The notes: generated by a model from the sequence alone, not told the origin. Positions 36,694 through 45,745 are shown, numbered from the stretch's first letter. The stretch is 64,000 nucleotides of DNA from Kumtagia sp963839725 (GCA_963839725.1 CAWIWT010000023.1:92128-156127); one strand, 5' to 3'. Translations and numbers: made by a program.

Positions 36694-37666
36694 TGGCTTT
36701 GCTCCGCACAATGTCGAGATAGGTGGCAAGGATAATGACGACCCCCGGCACGATCATCTGCAGATCCTGGTTCCAGCCGAGAATGATGATGCCGTTGTCG
36801 ATTACCTTGAGCACGAGAACACCAAGCAGCGTGCCGAACAGCGAGCCGCGCCCGCCGGAAAGGCTGGTGCCGCCAAGGATGACAGCGGCGATTACTGTCA
36901 ATTCGAAGCCGCGTCCGGCGGTCGGCTGGCCGGCGTTCATCAGCGACGCAAGCACGATGCCGGCGACGCCAACGGTCAGCCCGGTGACGATAAAGGCGAA
37001 GAGTTTCAGCCGCTCCGACCGCAGGCCGGAAAGCCGCACGGCTTTTTCGTTGGCGCCGACCGCGTAGATATAGCGGCCGAGCGTGGTGAAGCGCAGGGTC
37101 ACGTAGGCAACGGCGAAAATCACTGCCGCGAAGATTACGGGAATTGGGAACGGCCCGACATAGCCGGCGCCGAGATCGGTGAAGGCGGTAAGCTGGTGGT
37201 GGTTTTGCACCGCTTCGCGAGTGAACAGATAGACGCCGCCCTGTAGCATCATCATGGTGCCGATTGTGGCAATCAGCGAATTGACCTTGAGGCGGGTAAC
37301 AACGAGACCGTTGACCAGTCCAACGAAGCCGGAAAACGCCAACGCAGCCAGTATGCCGAGCGTCAGGCTGTGGGTCGAATTCAGCACGGCCATGCCGATG
37401 CATCCAACAAAAGCCAGCGATGCGCCAACCGAAAGATCGACCTCAGCAGTGATCAACAGCATCGTCATGCCCGAGGCGACGATCAGCACCAGCGCGCACT
37501 GGCGCAGGATCGCGATGATATTGGCTTCCGAATAAAATTGTGGCGCGGCAAGCGAGATGCCGAGGCACAAAATGACGAGGATTACGCCAAGCACCAGCTG
37601 GCTGCTGCCAGTCAGCCCGGCAAGCGATATGCGTCGTGGCGCTGTGGGGTGCGAAATCTCGGTCAT
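36683..37666 (-). CDS. Sugar ABC transporter permease, RbsC family (second of two)
   Basis: 327-aa CUT2 permease. It shows LVIASGMTMLLITAEVDLSVGASLAF near residues 60-85, VNGLVVTRLKVNSLIATIGTMMMLQGGVYLFTREAV near 113-149 and RGFELTVIAAVILGGTSLSGGRGSLFGTLLGVLVL near 252-286. It lies between the binding-protein gene and the ATPase gene on the same strand. Having two different permease genes suggests a heterodimeric channel. Confidence 0.94.
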
Positions 37667-37769
37667 CGCCTTGCTTCCCGGGTGCGTCGATGGAGGACGG
37701 CGCTAACGCGCCATCCTCCTGCTGTGGCAAAAGCCTGCCCGCTGAAGCGGGAAGGCCGCTTGTTGGGCG

Positions 37770-38798
37770 CTAGTTCTTCAGATCAGCCGCCGTCTTCATG
37801 CACTTGTCCGGCGCCTTGAGGGCGTTCACCGCATCCCACTTGATCGTTCGCGTCGTGCCGTCGTAGTCGTAGTAGGTCTTCCACTCTTCACCAATCATCG
37901 GCGCGGTCGGGCTGACGATGTGCTCCGGCACGGCCTCGTTGTTGAAGAGCTTTACCGCGGCGTCGATTGCGGTGAAGCCGTTCTTCTCCGGGAACATCGC
38001 GGCTTCGATCCGGTAGGACGGCTCCTTCTCGATGGCGTTGATGAAGGCGAGGCCTTCACCGCCAGTGCCGACGGTCAGCAGACCGTCCTGCGACTTGCCC
38101 GCGGCTTTCCACGCCTGCAGGCCGCCCAGCGATGAGGAGTCGTTGATGCCGTAAATGATGTTGATGTCGGCGTTCTTGGCCAGTGCGGCGGCCGAGACTT
38201 CGAGCGCGCGGTCGGGGTTACCGCCGCCATCGAGGTCGTGGACCATCACCGCATCTGGAATCTCGGTCTTCAGACCGTCCATAAAGCCCTGCGAGCGCAG
38301 CACGGTCGCCGACAGCAGCGGCAGGCCGACATTCATCACCTTGGCGACGCCGCCGAGTTTCTCCTTGGCGTATTTGCCGGCGGCAACACCCGAGTGATAG
38401 CCGGTGTCATAGTCGCAGATCGCCACCATTGTGGTCATGCCCTTCACCGGATTGCCTTCCAGCACGACCGGAATGTTGGCGGCCTTGGCCTGGCGCAGAA
38501 GTGGCACCACGCCTTCCTCATTCACCGGCGTGATGATTAGCACGTCGACACCCTTGGCGATGAAGTCCTCGGCGGCGGCGACCTGCTTAGCGACGTCGAG
38601 GTTGGCATCCTGCACCTCGACTTCGATGCCCAGATCCTTGCCATGGGCCTGCATGCCCTTGATGACATTCTGATACCACTCATGGGTGGCGTAGTTGGTA
38701 ACGTAGCCGATTTTCTTCGGCATGTTTTGTGCTTGCGCGGCTGCGGTGGCGAGAGCCATCGCGGCGGATGCCAGCAGCAAAGTCTTGGACCAGTTCAT
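37770..38798 (-). CDS. Periplasmic sugar-binding protein, RbsB/peripla_BP_4 type
   Basis: 342-aa secreted binding protein, the ligand-capturing part of the importer. The signal peptide is residues 1-23 (MNWSKTLLLASAAMALATAAAQA). The mature domain shows GYVTNYATHEWYQNVIKGMQ, FIAKGVDVLIITPVNEEGVVPLLRQAKAANIPVVLEG, and GINDSSSLGGLQAWKAAGK, the pentose-binder-like fold. The ATG at 38798 has GGGAGA seven bases upstream. The ligand is unknown; homology covers sugars, polyols and autoinducer-like molecules. It is the first transporter gene after the regulator pair. Confidence 0.94.
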   Translation of the reverse strand: MNWSKTLLLASAAMALATAAAQAQNMPKKIGYVTNYATHEWYQNVIKGMQAHGKDLGIEVEVQDANLDVAKQVAAAEDFIAKGVDVLIITPVNEEGVVPLLRQAKAANIPVVLEGNPVKGMTTMVAICDYDTGYHSGVAAGKYAKEKLGGVAKVMNVGLPLLSATVLRSQGFMDGLKTEIPDAVMVHDLDGGGNPDRALEVSAAALAKNADINIIYGINDSSSLGGLQAWKAAGKSQDGLLTVGTGGEGLAFINAIEKEPSYRIEAAMFPEKNGFTAIDAAVKLFNNEAVPEHIVSPTAPMIGEEWKTYYDYDGTTRTIKWDAVNALKAPDKCMKTAADLKN

Positions 38799-38871
38799 GT
38801 GTTTCTCTCCCAGTTTGTTCAATGCAGGTCAGTCATAACGGTTTACCCGCCGCTCCGGGTCTGCGCGTAAA

Positions 38872-39675
38872 CTAAGTGGACCCCTCACCGGCGCCGAGCG
38901 CCACCGAGATCTGTTCTGCGGCCATAGCGGCCCGGTCAAACACGGCGTCCGTGTCGAGGCGCGCGGTCTTTTGCGGCAGGAACGGAACGGTCAAGGCGGC
39001 GATCACTGTCCCGGTGTGATCGTGGATAGGCAACGAAATATTTGTGCAGCCCTCGACGGCCAGCGAGGGCCGCATCTCATAGCCAAGCTCGCGCGCCTTG
39101 GTCAGGCGTTCTTCGACCTCGCCGCGATCAGCCCCAGCCTCATCGGCGGCAAAGATGTGGTCGACCAGTTGGCGGCGCTCCTCGTCGGGCAAATGCGCGG
39201 CAATGACTGTTCCGCCACTGGTTTCCAAAATCGGAAACTGCGACCCCAGCGCCACCGAATAGCGCATCGGCAACGGTGAATCGATTTGCAGAACCACGAG
39301 CGCACGCTGATCCTTCAGCACCACCAGATGACAGCTCTGATCGGCATTCGACGAGAGATCCTTCATCGCCGGCAGGGCGCTTTCGATGAGCCGGTTCACC
39401 GGCGGATACATATGCGCCAACTCGAACAGCTTGAGCGAAAGCCGGAACCGGTCCGACTTGGTGCGCACCAAATAACCGCGCTTCTCGAGCAGGTAGAGAA
39501 TGCGGTAGATTTCATGGATCGAGCGGCCAAGGCCGCCCGAAATCGCGGTCTGTGTCAGCGACCGCGGTTGCGTCGCCATGAATTCAAGAATGTCGAGCAC
39601 CTTTTCGGCCGCCGGCGCGCGATACTCGCTCCGACCGGACTCCTCGCCATCGATTTGTACGACTTCAGCCATCAT
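38872..39675 (-). CDS. IclR-family transcriptional regulator
   Basis: 267-aa one-component regulator. Residues 18-85 form a winged helix (KVLDILEFMATQPRSLTQTA, GRSIHEIYRILYLLEKRGYLVR). Residues 90-260 form the GAF-like effector domain (ALGSQFPILETSGGTVIAAHL, TKARELGYEMRPSLAVEGCTNISLPIHDHTGTVIAALTV). It overlaps the upstream solute-binding-like gene by four bases (ATGA) and lies 73 bases before the importer's binding-protein gene, all on one strand. It most probably controls this cluster. Confidence 0.93.
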   Translation of the reverse strand: MMAEVVQIDGEESGRSEYRAPAAEKVLDILEFMATQPRSLTQTAISGGLGRSIHEIYRILYLLEKRGYLVRTKSDRFRLSLKLFELAHMYPPVNRLIESALPAMKDLSSNADQSCHLVVLKDQRALVVLQIDSPLPMRYSVALGSQFPILETSGGTVIAAHLPDEERRQLVDHIFAADEAGADRGEVEERLTKARELGYEMRPSLAVEGCTNISLPIHDHTGTVIAALTVPFLPQKTARLDTDAVFDRAAMAAEQISVALGAGEGST

Positions 39676-40826
39676 GCAACGCTCAACTTTGCCTGGCCGG
39701 ACCGTGTTTCGCGGTAGAGCCGGTTGATCAGGCCATGCAGTTCAGAAGCGGAGACCTCGCCGGCGATCGCCGCCGCGACGCGCGGCGCTGCCTCTCGGAA
39801 GAAGGTGAGAAAGCCGGCATGCGTCGGGCGCAGATAGGATGCCTGCATCGTTGCCAGCGTGTCGCGGAAGAAACTCCGCGAGAACCGGTTTGCGCTGTCA
39901 TCCTGCCAGGCCGCCAACGAGCCGGGTTGCCCGCCCGCCATCACATAGTCCCTTCGCTGATATTCGGACCGGCAAAGATAGCGCGCATAGTCAATCGCCG
40001 CCTTGCGATGCTTCGAACTCGCGCTGACGCCGATGCCGGCACCGCCGAGCAGCGCGCCAGCCGAGCCGGGTGTCGGGATGTTGGCGAAGCGCAGATGCGG
40101 CTGTTCCTGGCGCGAGGCATAGTTCACATAGCCAAACGCGAAGGGAACGTAGACCACATCATTATTGGCGATCATGTGGTCGTAGCAACGGATCGGATTC
40201 CACTCACGCGACTTCGGATGCGAAAGCGCTACAAGCTCGCGAAGCTGGCCGACAGCCCGCTCCGCGCGCTCCCTGCTGATGAAATCCTCGCCATCCGCAT
40301 CAGGCGCCGACAGCGTCAGCAACAGGCACATGGCGTCGGTCGGCACCCATGGCAGGCCAAGCCATTTGCCGTCACGCCGCAGCCGGCGGCCCAGCGCGAC
40401 CGTTTCCTCGTGTGAGGCGGGCACCTCACCATGAGCACCCACTAGATCGGGGCGATACGCAGCAACTTGGCAGGCGGCGTCGATCGGCAGCGCCCAATGC
40501 TGCCCGTGCGCCTCGTACGACTTCCAGGACTTGCCAACGGAATCGCTATCGAAATGCGCCTTCTCGGCAGCCGAAAGATGATCGTCGAACGGAACCATTA
40601 GACCATTCTGGGCGATTTCACCGATGAAGGGATGGTCGAAAACCACGAGATCGTAGGCGGCAAGCACACTGTCCAGAGCGCCTTCGCCGAACTCGTAGAG
40701 GCTGCGGCGGTCCCAGATAATATCGTGGTCTGGATGCTGCGCGCCATAAGCAGCGACACTCGCATCCAGCGGTCCCCAGCACCGCCGGTGATCCCACGCC
40801 AAGCCGCGCAAAGTGGCCATAGGCAC
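39672..40826 (-). CDS. Solute-binding-protein-like protein without a signal peptide
   Basis: 384-aa protein with the fold pattern of family 1 extracellular solute-binding proteins: YDLVVFDHPFIGEIAQNGLMVPFDDHL, YEAHGQHWALPIDAACQVAAYRPDLV, VPFAFGYVNYASRQ and GGAGIGVSASSKHRKAAIDYARYLCRSEYQRRDYVMAGGQPG. No hydrophobic leader is present; the start reads MATLRGLAWDHRRCWGPLDASVAAY. It should therefore be cytoplasmic unless exported by another route. Start is GTG 40826 (GGAGG five bases upstream) or ATG 40820. Its stop overlaps the IclR start, so the two proteins are made in a coupled manner. I infer a possible ligand-sensing or ligand-handling role; this is not established. Confidence 0.8.
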   Translation of the reverse strand: MPMATLRGLAWDHRRCWGPLDASVAAYGAQHPDHDIIWDRRSLYEFGEGALDSVLAAYDLVVFDHPFIGEIAQNGLMVPFDDHLSAAEKAHFDSDSVGKSWKSYEAHGQHWALPIDAACQVAAYRPDLVGAHGEVPASHEETVALGRRLRRDGKWLGLPWVPTDAMCLLLTLSAPDADGEDFISRERAERAVGQLRELVALSHPKSREWNPIRCYDHMIANNDVVYVPFAFGYVNYASRQEQPHLRFANIPTPGSAGALLGGAGIGVSASSKHRKAAIDYARYLCRSEYQRRDYVMAGGQPGSLAAWQDDSANRFSRSFFRDTLATMQASYLRPTHAGFLTFFREAAPRVAAAIAGEVSASELHGLINRLYRETRSGQAKLSVA

Positions 40827-40958
40827 CTTTTCCTCCGCCTCGGGCCTCCACCCGATTACCGCCAGTATAGGCGCGTTTTTTACCTGAGCAAGTTATTTTC
40901 TTCTGTGCAAAAAAGAAAACCGTTCGCTTGGATGCGGAACTGCACAGCCGCAGCACCT

Positions 40959-42143
40959 TCAAGCCAGTCGGAATGTCTCCACCGCCCGCATGATGCCGCG
41001 CAGTTCCGCCAACCCCTTCAGCCGGCCGATCAGCGAGTAACCGGGATTGATGCGCTTCTTGCCGATATCGTCAGCAAGCAGGTGACCGTGATCCGGCCGC
41101 ATCGGTATACGCCAATCCCTGCGGCCCCCACTTCGGCGGCGCGATTGCTCCTTCATCAGCGCCAGCACCACCGACGCCATGTCGGTCGAGCCCTCGAGAT
41201 GCTCGGCCTCGTAGAACGAGCCGTCCGCCTCGCGCGTGACATTGCGCAGATGCGCGAAATGGATGCGGCCGCCGAACTCCTCGATCATCGCAACCAGATC
41301 ATTGTCGGCGCGCGTCCCGTAGGAGCCCGTGCAGAAGGTCAGTCCGTTGGACGGGCTGTCGACGGCATTCAGGATGAAGCGCGCATCATCGGCGGTCGAA
41401 ACGATGCGTGGCAGGCCGTAGAGCGAGAACGGCGGATCGTCGGGATGGATGCACATGCGCACCCCGGCCTCTTCGGCCACCGGAATAATCTCCGACAGGA
41501 ACCAGGCAAGATTCTTGCGCAACTGCGCGTGATCGATGTCGTCATAGTCGGCAAGCGCTTCGATGAACGACGCGCGGTCATACTGCCGCTCGGTCGCCGG
41601 AAGGCCGGCGATCAGGTTGCGCTCGATCTGGTCGATCTCGGCGGCGGTGAGCTGTTTCAGCCGCTGTTCGGCCTCGGCAATGCGCGCCGCACTGTAGCTC
41701 TTCTCGACGTTCTTGCGCTTCAGCACGAACAGATCGTAAGCGGCGAAATCGATCGCATCGAAGCGCAATGCATAGCCGGTCGTCGGCAACCGGTAAGTCA
41801 GATCGGTGCGCGTCCAGTCCACCACTGGCATGAAATTGTAGCAGATGGTCTCGATGCCGGCCTTCGCCAGCCCACGGATGCTATCCTTGTAGAACCCTGC
41901 ATAGCGCTCACGCTCCGGCGCGCCGATCTTGATCGAATTGTGCACCGGAATGCTCTCGACCACCGACCAGGTGAGGTTTGCGTCCTCGATGATGCGCTTA
42001 CGCTTGAGTATTTCGCCCTCAGGCCAGACACGACCGTCATAGATGTGATGCAGCGCGCTGACGATGCCAGTCGCACCCGCCTGTTTCACATGGTCCAGCG
42101 TGACCGGGTCGTCCGGCCCATACCAACGCCAGCACTGCTCCAT
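40959..42143 (-). CDS. uxuA: Mannonate dehydratase
   Basis: Converts D-mannonate to 2-keto-3-deoxygluconate in hexuronate breakdown, using Mn2+ or Fe2+ in a TIM barrel. 394 aa, as expected. Motifs are QCWRWYGPDDPVTLDHVKQAGATGIVSALHHI at the N terminus, CYNFMPVVDWTRTDL near 105, MCIHPDDPPFSLYGLPRIVST near 230, and IHFAHLRNVTREADGSFYEAEHLEG near 295. RPDHGHLL near 350 carries the last metal ligand. I use the ATG at 42143 with GGGAG nine bases upstream. It is divergent from a FadR-type GntR gene across two inverted operator sites. Confidence 0.96.
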   Translation of the reverse strand: MEQCWRWYGPDDPVTLDHVKQAGATGIVSALHHIYDGRVWPEGEILKRKRIIEDANLTWSVVESIPVHNSIKIGAPERERYAGFYKDSIRGLAKAGIETICYNFMPVVDWTRTDLTYRLPTTGYALRFDAIDFAAYDLFVLKRKNVEKSYSAARIAEAEQRLKQLTAAEIDQIERNLIAGLPATERQYDRASFIEALADYDDIDHAQLRKNLAWFLSEIIPVAEEAGVRMCIHPDDPPFSLYGLPRIVSTADDARFILNAVDSPSNGLTFCTGSYGTRADNDLVAMIEEFGGRIHFAHLRNVTREADGSFYEAEHLEGSTDMASVVLALMKEQSRRRSGGRRDWRIPMRPDHGHLLADDIGKKRINPGYSLIGRLKGLAELRGIMRAVETFRLA

Positions 42144-42175
42144 GCCGCTCACTCCCTTGATTTTGCAGAAGTGTA

Positions 42176-42186
42176 TTGTTGGACCA
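42176..42186 (+). promoter_or_regulatory. GntR/FadR-type operator, site 1 (uxuA side)
   Basis: TTGTTGGACCA fits the FadR-subfamily consensus TNGTNNNACNA. It lies about 33 bases before the uxuA ATG. It is the exact reverse complement of site 2 at 42271-42281. Confidence 0.6.
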
Positions 42187-42270
42187 CAACATTGTCAATT
42201 GCATAGCGGATCAAATTTATTAGACCACAATCCGTGATATGCGTTGATTTTTACTATCCGCGTGTTACGT

Positions 42271-42281
42271 TGGTCCAACAA
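42271..42281 (+). promoter_or_regulatory. GntR/FadR-type operator, site 2 (regulator side)
   Basis: TGGTCCAACAA also fits TNGTNNNACNA. It lies ten bases before the GntR-family ATG, overlapping the ribosome-binding region, so autorepression is likely. The match to inverted site 1 is 11 of 11. Confidence 0.6.
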
Positions 42282-42290
42282 TAGGAGGAT

Positions 42291-43055
42291 ATGGTGGGCG
42301 AGGCAAAGCTTGCAGTGCAAGTCGAAACACCGCTCCGCCGCGGGAAGGGCGAGTCGGCGGTGGACGTCGCCGCGCGCCGCATCCTGGAGCTCATCAAGGA
42401 GCGCGGTCTTGGCGTCGGGGATGCCCTGCCGACCGAGCGTGAGCTGGGCGAGCTCTGCAACGCCAGCCGCAATACCGTGCGCGAGGCGCTGCGCACGATC
42501 CGCGCCTACGGGTTGATCGACGCCAAGCCGCGTGTCGGCGCCGTGGTGGCCGACCGGCAGCGCGCCGCCACCCATGATTTCTTCGCCGCGCAGATCAACG
42601 TGTCCCGCTCCTCCTTTCGCGACATCCAGGGGTTTCGCCGCATCGTCGAGGTGGGTGTCGGCGATCAGATCATCCTCAACGCCTCGGATGCGGAACTGGA
42701 CGAACTCGGCCGGATCAACGACCGTATCGAAAGCAGCCTTTCGACCGACGAGGCGGCGCGGCGCGACTTCGATTTCCATCTGGCGCTGGTGCGCCTTGCC
42801 GGCAACAGGACGCTGGTCGACATCTACGAGTTTCTGTCGCCGGTAATGCTGCGGGTAATGACCATCGGCAAGACAAACCGCCCGATCCTGACCAGCACGC
42901 GCGACACTCATGCCGAGATCATCGCGGCGCTGCGGGCGCGTGACCGCATCGCCTATGCCTATCTGATGAGCCGGCACCTCGATTTCGCCGTGCAGTTCCT
43001 GCCGGAAGAGGGCGGCGTGGATGCACGGCCGCCTGCCATTGCCGAATTGAGCTAG
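42291..43055 (+). CDS. GntR-family transcriptional regulator, FadR/FCD subfamily
   Basis: 254-aa regulator. Residues 25-90 are the GntR winged helix (AARRILELIKERGLGVGDALPTERELGELCNASRNTVREALRTIRAYGLI). The C-terminal helical FCD domain (about 110-230) shows the metal/ligand pattern DFDFHLALVRLAGNRTLVDIY and the DTHAEIIAALRARDRIAYAYLMSRHLD block. FCD regulators bind sugar acids. It is divergent from uxuA and starts ten bases before a UxuA-like gene, so the effector is probably mannonate, a hexuronate or a downstream keto-acid. Confidence 0.94.
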   Translation: MVGEAKLAVQVETPLRRGKGESAVDVAARRILELIKERGLGVGDALPTERELGELCNASRNTVREALRTIRAYGLIDAKPRVGAVVADRQRAATHDFFAAQINVSRSSFRDIQGFRRIVEVGVGDQIILNASDAELDELGRINDRIESSLSTDEAARRDFDFHLALVRLAGNRTLVDIYEFLSPVMLRVMTIGKTNRPILTSTRDTHAEIIAALRARDRIAYAYLMSRHLDFAVQFLPEEGGVDARPPAIAELS

Positions 43056-43064
43056 GAGCATCGA

Positions 43065-44174
43065 ATGAAGATCGGATTGGGACTCTATCGGGAGTCGCTG
43101 ACGCCAGACAATTTCCGCTTCGCGCGTCAGGCCGGGGCCACCCATATCGTTGCTCATCTCACCAATTATTTCCGCGGGCGCGACCCGAGCCTGTCGAACG
43201 GCAGCGAACTTGACGGCTGGGGTGACTGTTCCGACGACCCGCTCTGGACCTACGAGGATTTTTCCGGCCTCATCAAAACCGTGCGCGACAATGGGATGGA
43301 ATTGGCGGCGATCGAGAACTTCTCGCCGCGCTTCTGGTCGGACATCCTGCTCGATGGCCCGGAACGCGCAAAGCAGATAGAGGGGCTGAAGCGGTTGGTG
43401 CGCGACGCCGGTCGAGCCGGCATTCCGTGCATCGGCTACAATTTTTCCATAGCCGGCGTCTGGGGCTGGTCGAAAGGGCCGTTCGCACGCGGCGAAGCGA
43501 TGTCGGTCGGCATGGACATGTCGGCGATCGACCCGGACCAGCCGCTACCGGATGGCGTCGTCTGGAACATGCGCTACCGCGCCAGCCGCGCCGGAGCAGC
43601 ACCGGTCAGCGTCAGCAGCGATGAGCTATGGCAGCGCTTGAGCCACTTCCTCAAGGAGATCGTGCCGGTGGCCGAAGAGGCCGGTGTCGTGATGGCCGCG
43701 CACCCGGATGACCCGCCCGCCGAATCCCTGCGCGGCGGCGCCCGGCTGGTCAATCGACCCGAGAAATACGATCGCCTGCTCGGTATTGTCGACTCGCCGG
43801 CCAACGGCCTCGAACTGTGCATCGGCTCGCTGCAGGAGATGCCGGATACGCCGGAGATTTATTCGCATGTCCGCCGCTTCGCCCGCAAGAAGCGCGTCGG
43901 CTACATCCATTTCCGCAATGTCAGCGGAAAGGTGCCGAAGTATCACGAGACCTTTGTCGATGACGGCGACATCGACATGGCCGAAATCGTCCGCATCCTG
44001 CGCGATGAGGATTATCGAGGCGTCTTGATCCCGGACCACACGCCGGAAATGGCCTGCGCAGCACCTTGGCATGCCGGCAAAGCCTTCGCGCTCGGCTACA
44101 TGCGTGCCCTCGTGCAAAACGCCGACGCGCTTGGACCGGCGCGCACCGAGGCGCAAATGCTGGCGGCGGAATAG
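43065..44174 (+). CDS. UxuA-like TIM-barrel sugar-acid dehydratase/isomerase
   Basis: 369-aa relative of mannonate dehydratase, but distinct from the UxuA encoded opposite. Shared metal-site patterns are IPCIGYNFSIAGVWGWSKG (compare CYNFMPVVDW), VVMAAHPDDPPAESLRGGARLVNRPEKYD (compare CIHPDDPP), YIHFRNVSGKVPKYHETFVDDGDID and VLIPDHTPEM. The N terminus MKIGLGLYRESLTPDNFRFARQAGATHIVAHL lacks the WRWYGP motif. It starts nine bases after the regulator gene with a TAGGAG site. It may act on a related aldonate; the substrate is not evident from sequence. Confidence 0.85.
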   Translation: MKIGLGLYRESLTPDNFRFARQAGATHIVAHLTNYFRGRDPSLSNGSELDGWGDCSDDPLWTYEDFSGLIKTVRDNGMELAAIENFSPRFWSDILLDGPERAKQIEGLKRLVRDAGRAGIPCIGYNFSIAGVWGWSKGPFARGEAMSVGMDMSAIDPDQPLPDGVVWNMRYRASRAGAAPVSVSSDELWQRLSHFLKEIVPVAEEAGVVMAAHPDDPPAESLRGGARLVNRPEKYDRLLGIVDSPANGLELCIGSLQEMPDTPEIYSHVRRFARKKRVGYIHFRNVSGKVPKYHETFVDDGDIDMAEIVRILRDEDYRGVLIPDHTPEMACAAPWHAGKAFALGYMRALVQNADALGPARTEAQMLAAE

Positions 44175-44216
44175 GCATGGTCATTTAATGCTAGCTGCAA
44201 GGACAGGGACCCCGCC

Positions 44217-44924
44217 ATGATGCAACCCACTGCCCGCCCCTACGCCGATGATGCGGAGCTGTTCCGCTTGCTGGAAACAGAGTTGTTCGTAGCGGTGGTG
44301 GGCGACGTTATGGACACGATCGGCCTGCGGCACCAATTCCTGCCGCCGGTATACAAGCCGGTGGACGAGCAGACCCGGCTGATCGGCCGGGCCATGCCGG
44401 TGCTGGAGGCGGACATCTTCCCGCTGGAGGGTGGCGAGACCCGCAATCCGCTGATGGCGAAGCCGTTCGGACTGATGTTCGAGGCGCTCGACGATTTGAA
44501 GCCCGGCGAAATCTATGTCGCGAGCGGCGCATCGCCACGCTACGCGCTGTGGGGCGAACTTATGTCCACTCGCGCAAAACATCTTGGCGCACGCGGCGCG
44601 CTGGTCGACGGCTTCGCCCGAGACATAGACGGCATCCGCTCTCTAGATTTTCCGTGTTTCTGCACCGGCTACTACGCGCAGGACCAAGGCCCACGCGGAA
44701 AGGTCATCGACTATCGTTGCGTGCTGGAGATCGGCGGGGCGCGCATCGCTCCTGGCACGCTGCTTTTCGGCGACAAGGAGGGCGTGCTCGTCATCCCGCG
44801 CGATGTCGAGGAAGAAGTGGTTCGGCTGGCGCTGGAAAAGGTGCGCGGCGAGAAGCTGGTCGCCAAGGCGATCCGCGACGGCATGAGCGCCGTCGAGGCG
44901 TTCAAAACTTTCGGGATCATGTAG
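44217..44924 (+). CDS. RraA-family protein (HMG/CHA aldolase or keto-acid decarboxylase-like)
   Basis: 235-aa protein of the RraA/4-hydroxy-4-methyl-2-oxoglutarate aldolase superfamily. Diagnostic pieces are VAVVGDVMDTIGLRHQFLPP near residue 25, GELMSTRAKHLGARGALVDGFARDIDGIRSLDFPCFC near 117 (family GxxxxxxAxxxGxxGxVxDGxxRD with Arg and Asp of the active site), and PGTLLFGDKEGVLVIP near 185. Members cleave or decarboxylate keto-acids, or were misnamed as RNase E inhibitors. Downstream of the UxuA-like gene it could process the keto-sugar-acid product. It ends the ordered part of this region. Confidence 0.9.
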   Translation: MMQPTARPYADDAELFRLLETELFVAVVGDVMDTIGLRHQFLPPVYKPVDEQTRLIGRAMPVLEADIFPLEGGETRNPLMAKPFGLMFEALDDLKPGEIYVASGASPRYALWGELMSTRAKHLGARGALVDGFARDIDGIRSLDFPCFCTGYYAQDQGPRGKVIDYRCVLEIGGARIAPGTLLFGDKEGVLVIPRDVEEEVVRLALEKVRGEKLVAKAIRDGMSAVEAFKTFGIM

Positions 44925-45133
44925 TTCGACCCCGCCCGCCCCGCCCCTCGCTGTTGTCGTGAGATAGAGTTACCTAAACGGCAGGGGCCACGTCATCGCA
45001 CCGCGAGGCGGGGTTCATTTGCGAGATCAGGTCGCCGCGTTCTAGCTGGATGTGAGCTTTCAGTAGGTTGTCCATCCGATCGGAGCCGAGAAGACTGAGG
45101 TTGTCGAAGCTTCAGTGATTCCCGGAAGATCGG

Positions 45134-45283
45134 ATGAACGTCCATAAGAATGCCCGTCTGACGCGGCACGGTCGAGAGCGAATTGTAAGGCAGGTCGAGA
45201 ACGGACAAACGCCGCAGGCTGTCGCCGTAACCGCAGGCGTGTGCGCGGACGACCCGACGCGCGAAGGCAGCGGAACGACGTGA
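45134..45283 (+). pseudogene. IS481-family transposase, N-terminal remnant
   Basis: A 49-codon frame beginning MNVHKNARLTRHGRERIVRQ and continuing VENGQTPQAVAVTAGVCA matches the helix-turn-helix start of IS481-type transposases, then shifts and stops. The catalytic core is missing. The surrounding 44925-45421 contains nothing else I can support. Confidence 0.7.
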
Positions 45284-45421
45284 TCATGGCAACGCAGGGT
45301 CGGCCGATGCCGTCGTCACGATAGCCCGGACGGGACTTCCTGATGGCGATGGCGGCAGCGAGGGTGCGAGGCAGGCGGCATAAGTCCATTTGAAGGTGGA
45401 AGAGCCCCTTAGCCGCGAAAA

Positions 45422-45745
45422 TTAGTGGGAAGACCGCGCGGTAGCGGGGCTCGCGACCCTGTTCGCCGGAAGTTGCTCAACGGGGGCTTCGCGCGGCATT
45501 GGCTCCTTAACGAGATGTGGGTCGGTCAGCGTCCCAGCCAGGCGCTTGTAGCGGCACTCCTCAAGCAGGCGCTTGTACCGACTCTCAACTATGCTGACGT
45601 ATACCGACGCCCCGAGAGCCATGAAGAACAGTGCCCACGCCACCGTGTCGATGGCGGGCTGGTTGGAGGTGAACGCCACGAAACCGATGGCGACCGTGGT
45701 GTAGAAAATTGCCCAGACAGTCCCTTTGATCAGGTCTGCGTTCAC
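45422..45745 (-). CDS. Small two-helix membrane protein, unknown
   Basis: 107 aa. Two hydrophobic segments at about residues 8-26 (GTVWAIFYTTVAIGFVAF) and 34-52 (TVAWALFFMALGASVYVSI) are followed by a basic stretch with a short internal repeat (YKRLLEECRYKRLAG) and a proline-rich tail. No family is recognised. Coding quality is reasonable but unproven. Confidence 0.45.
   Translation of the reverse strand: MNADLIKGTVWAIFYTTVAIGFVAFTSNQPAIDTVAWALFFMALGASVYVSIVESRYKRLLEECRYKRLAGTLTDPHLVKEPMPREAPVEQLPANRVASPATARSSH

Noticed and set aside
40632..42206. 524-codon plus-strand frame opposite uxuA
   Set aside because: Antisense of a gene with complete mannonate dehydratase motifs; no recognisable domain of its own.
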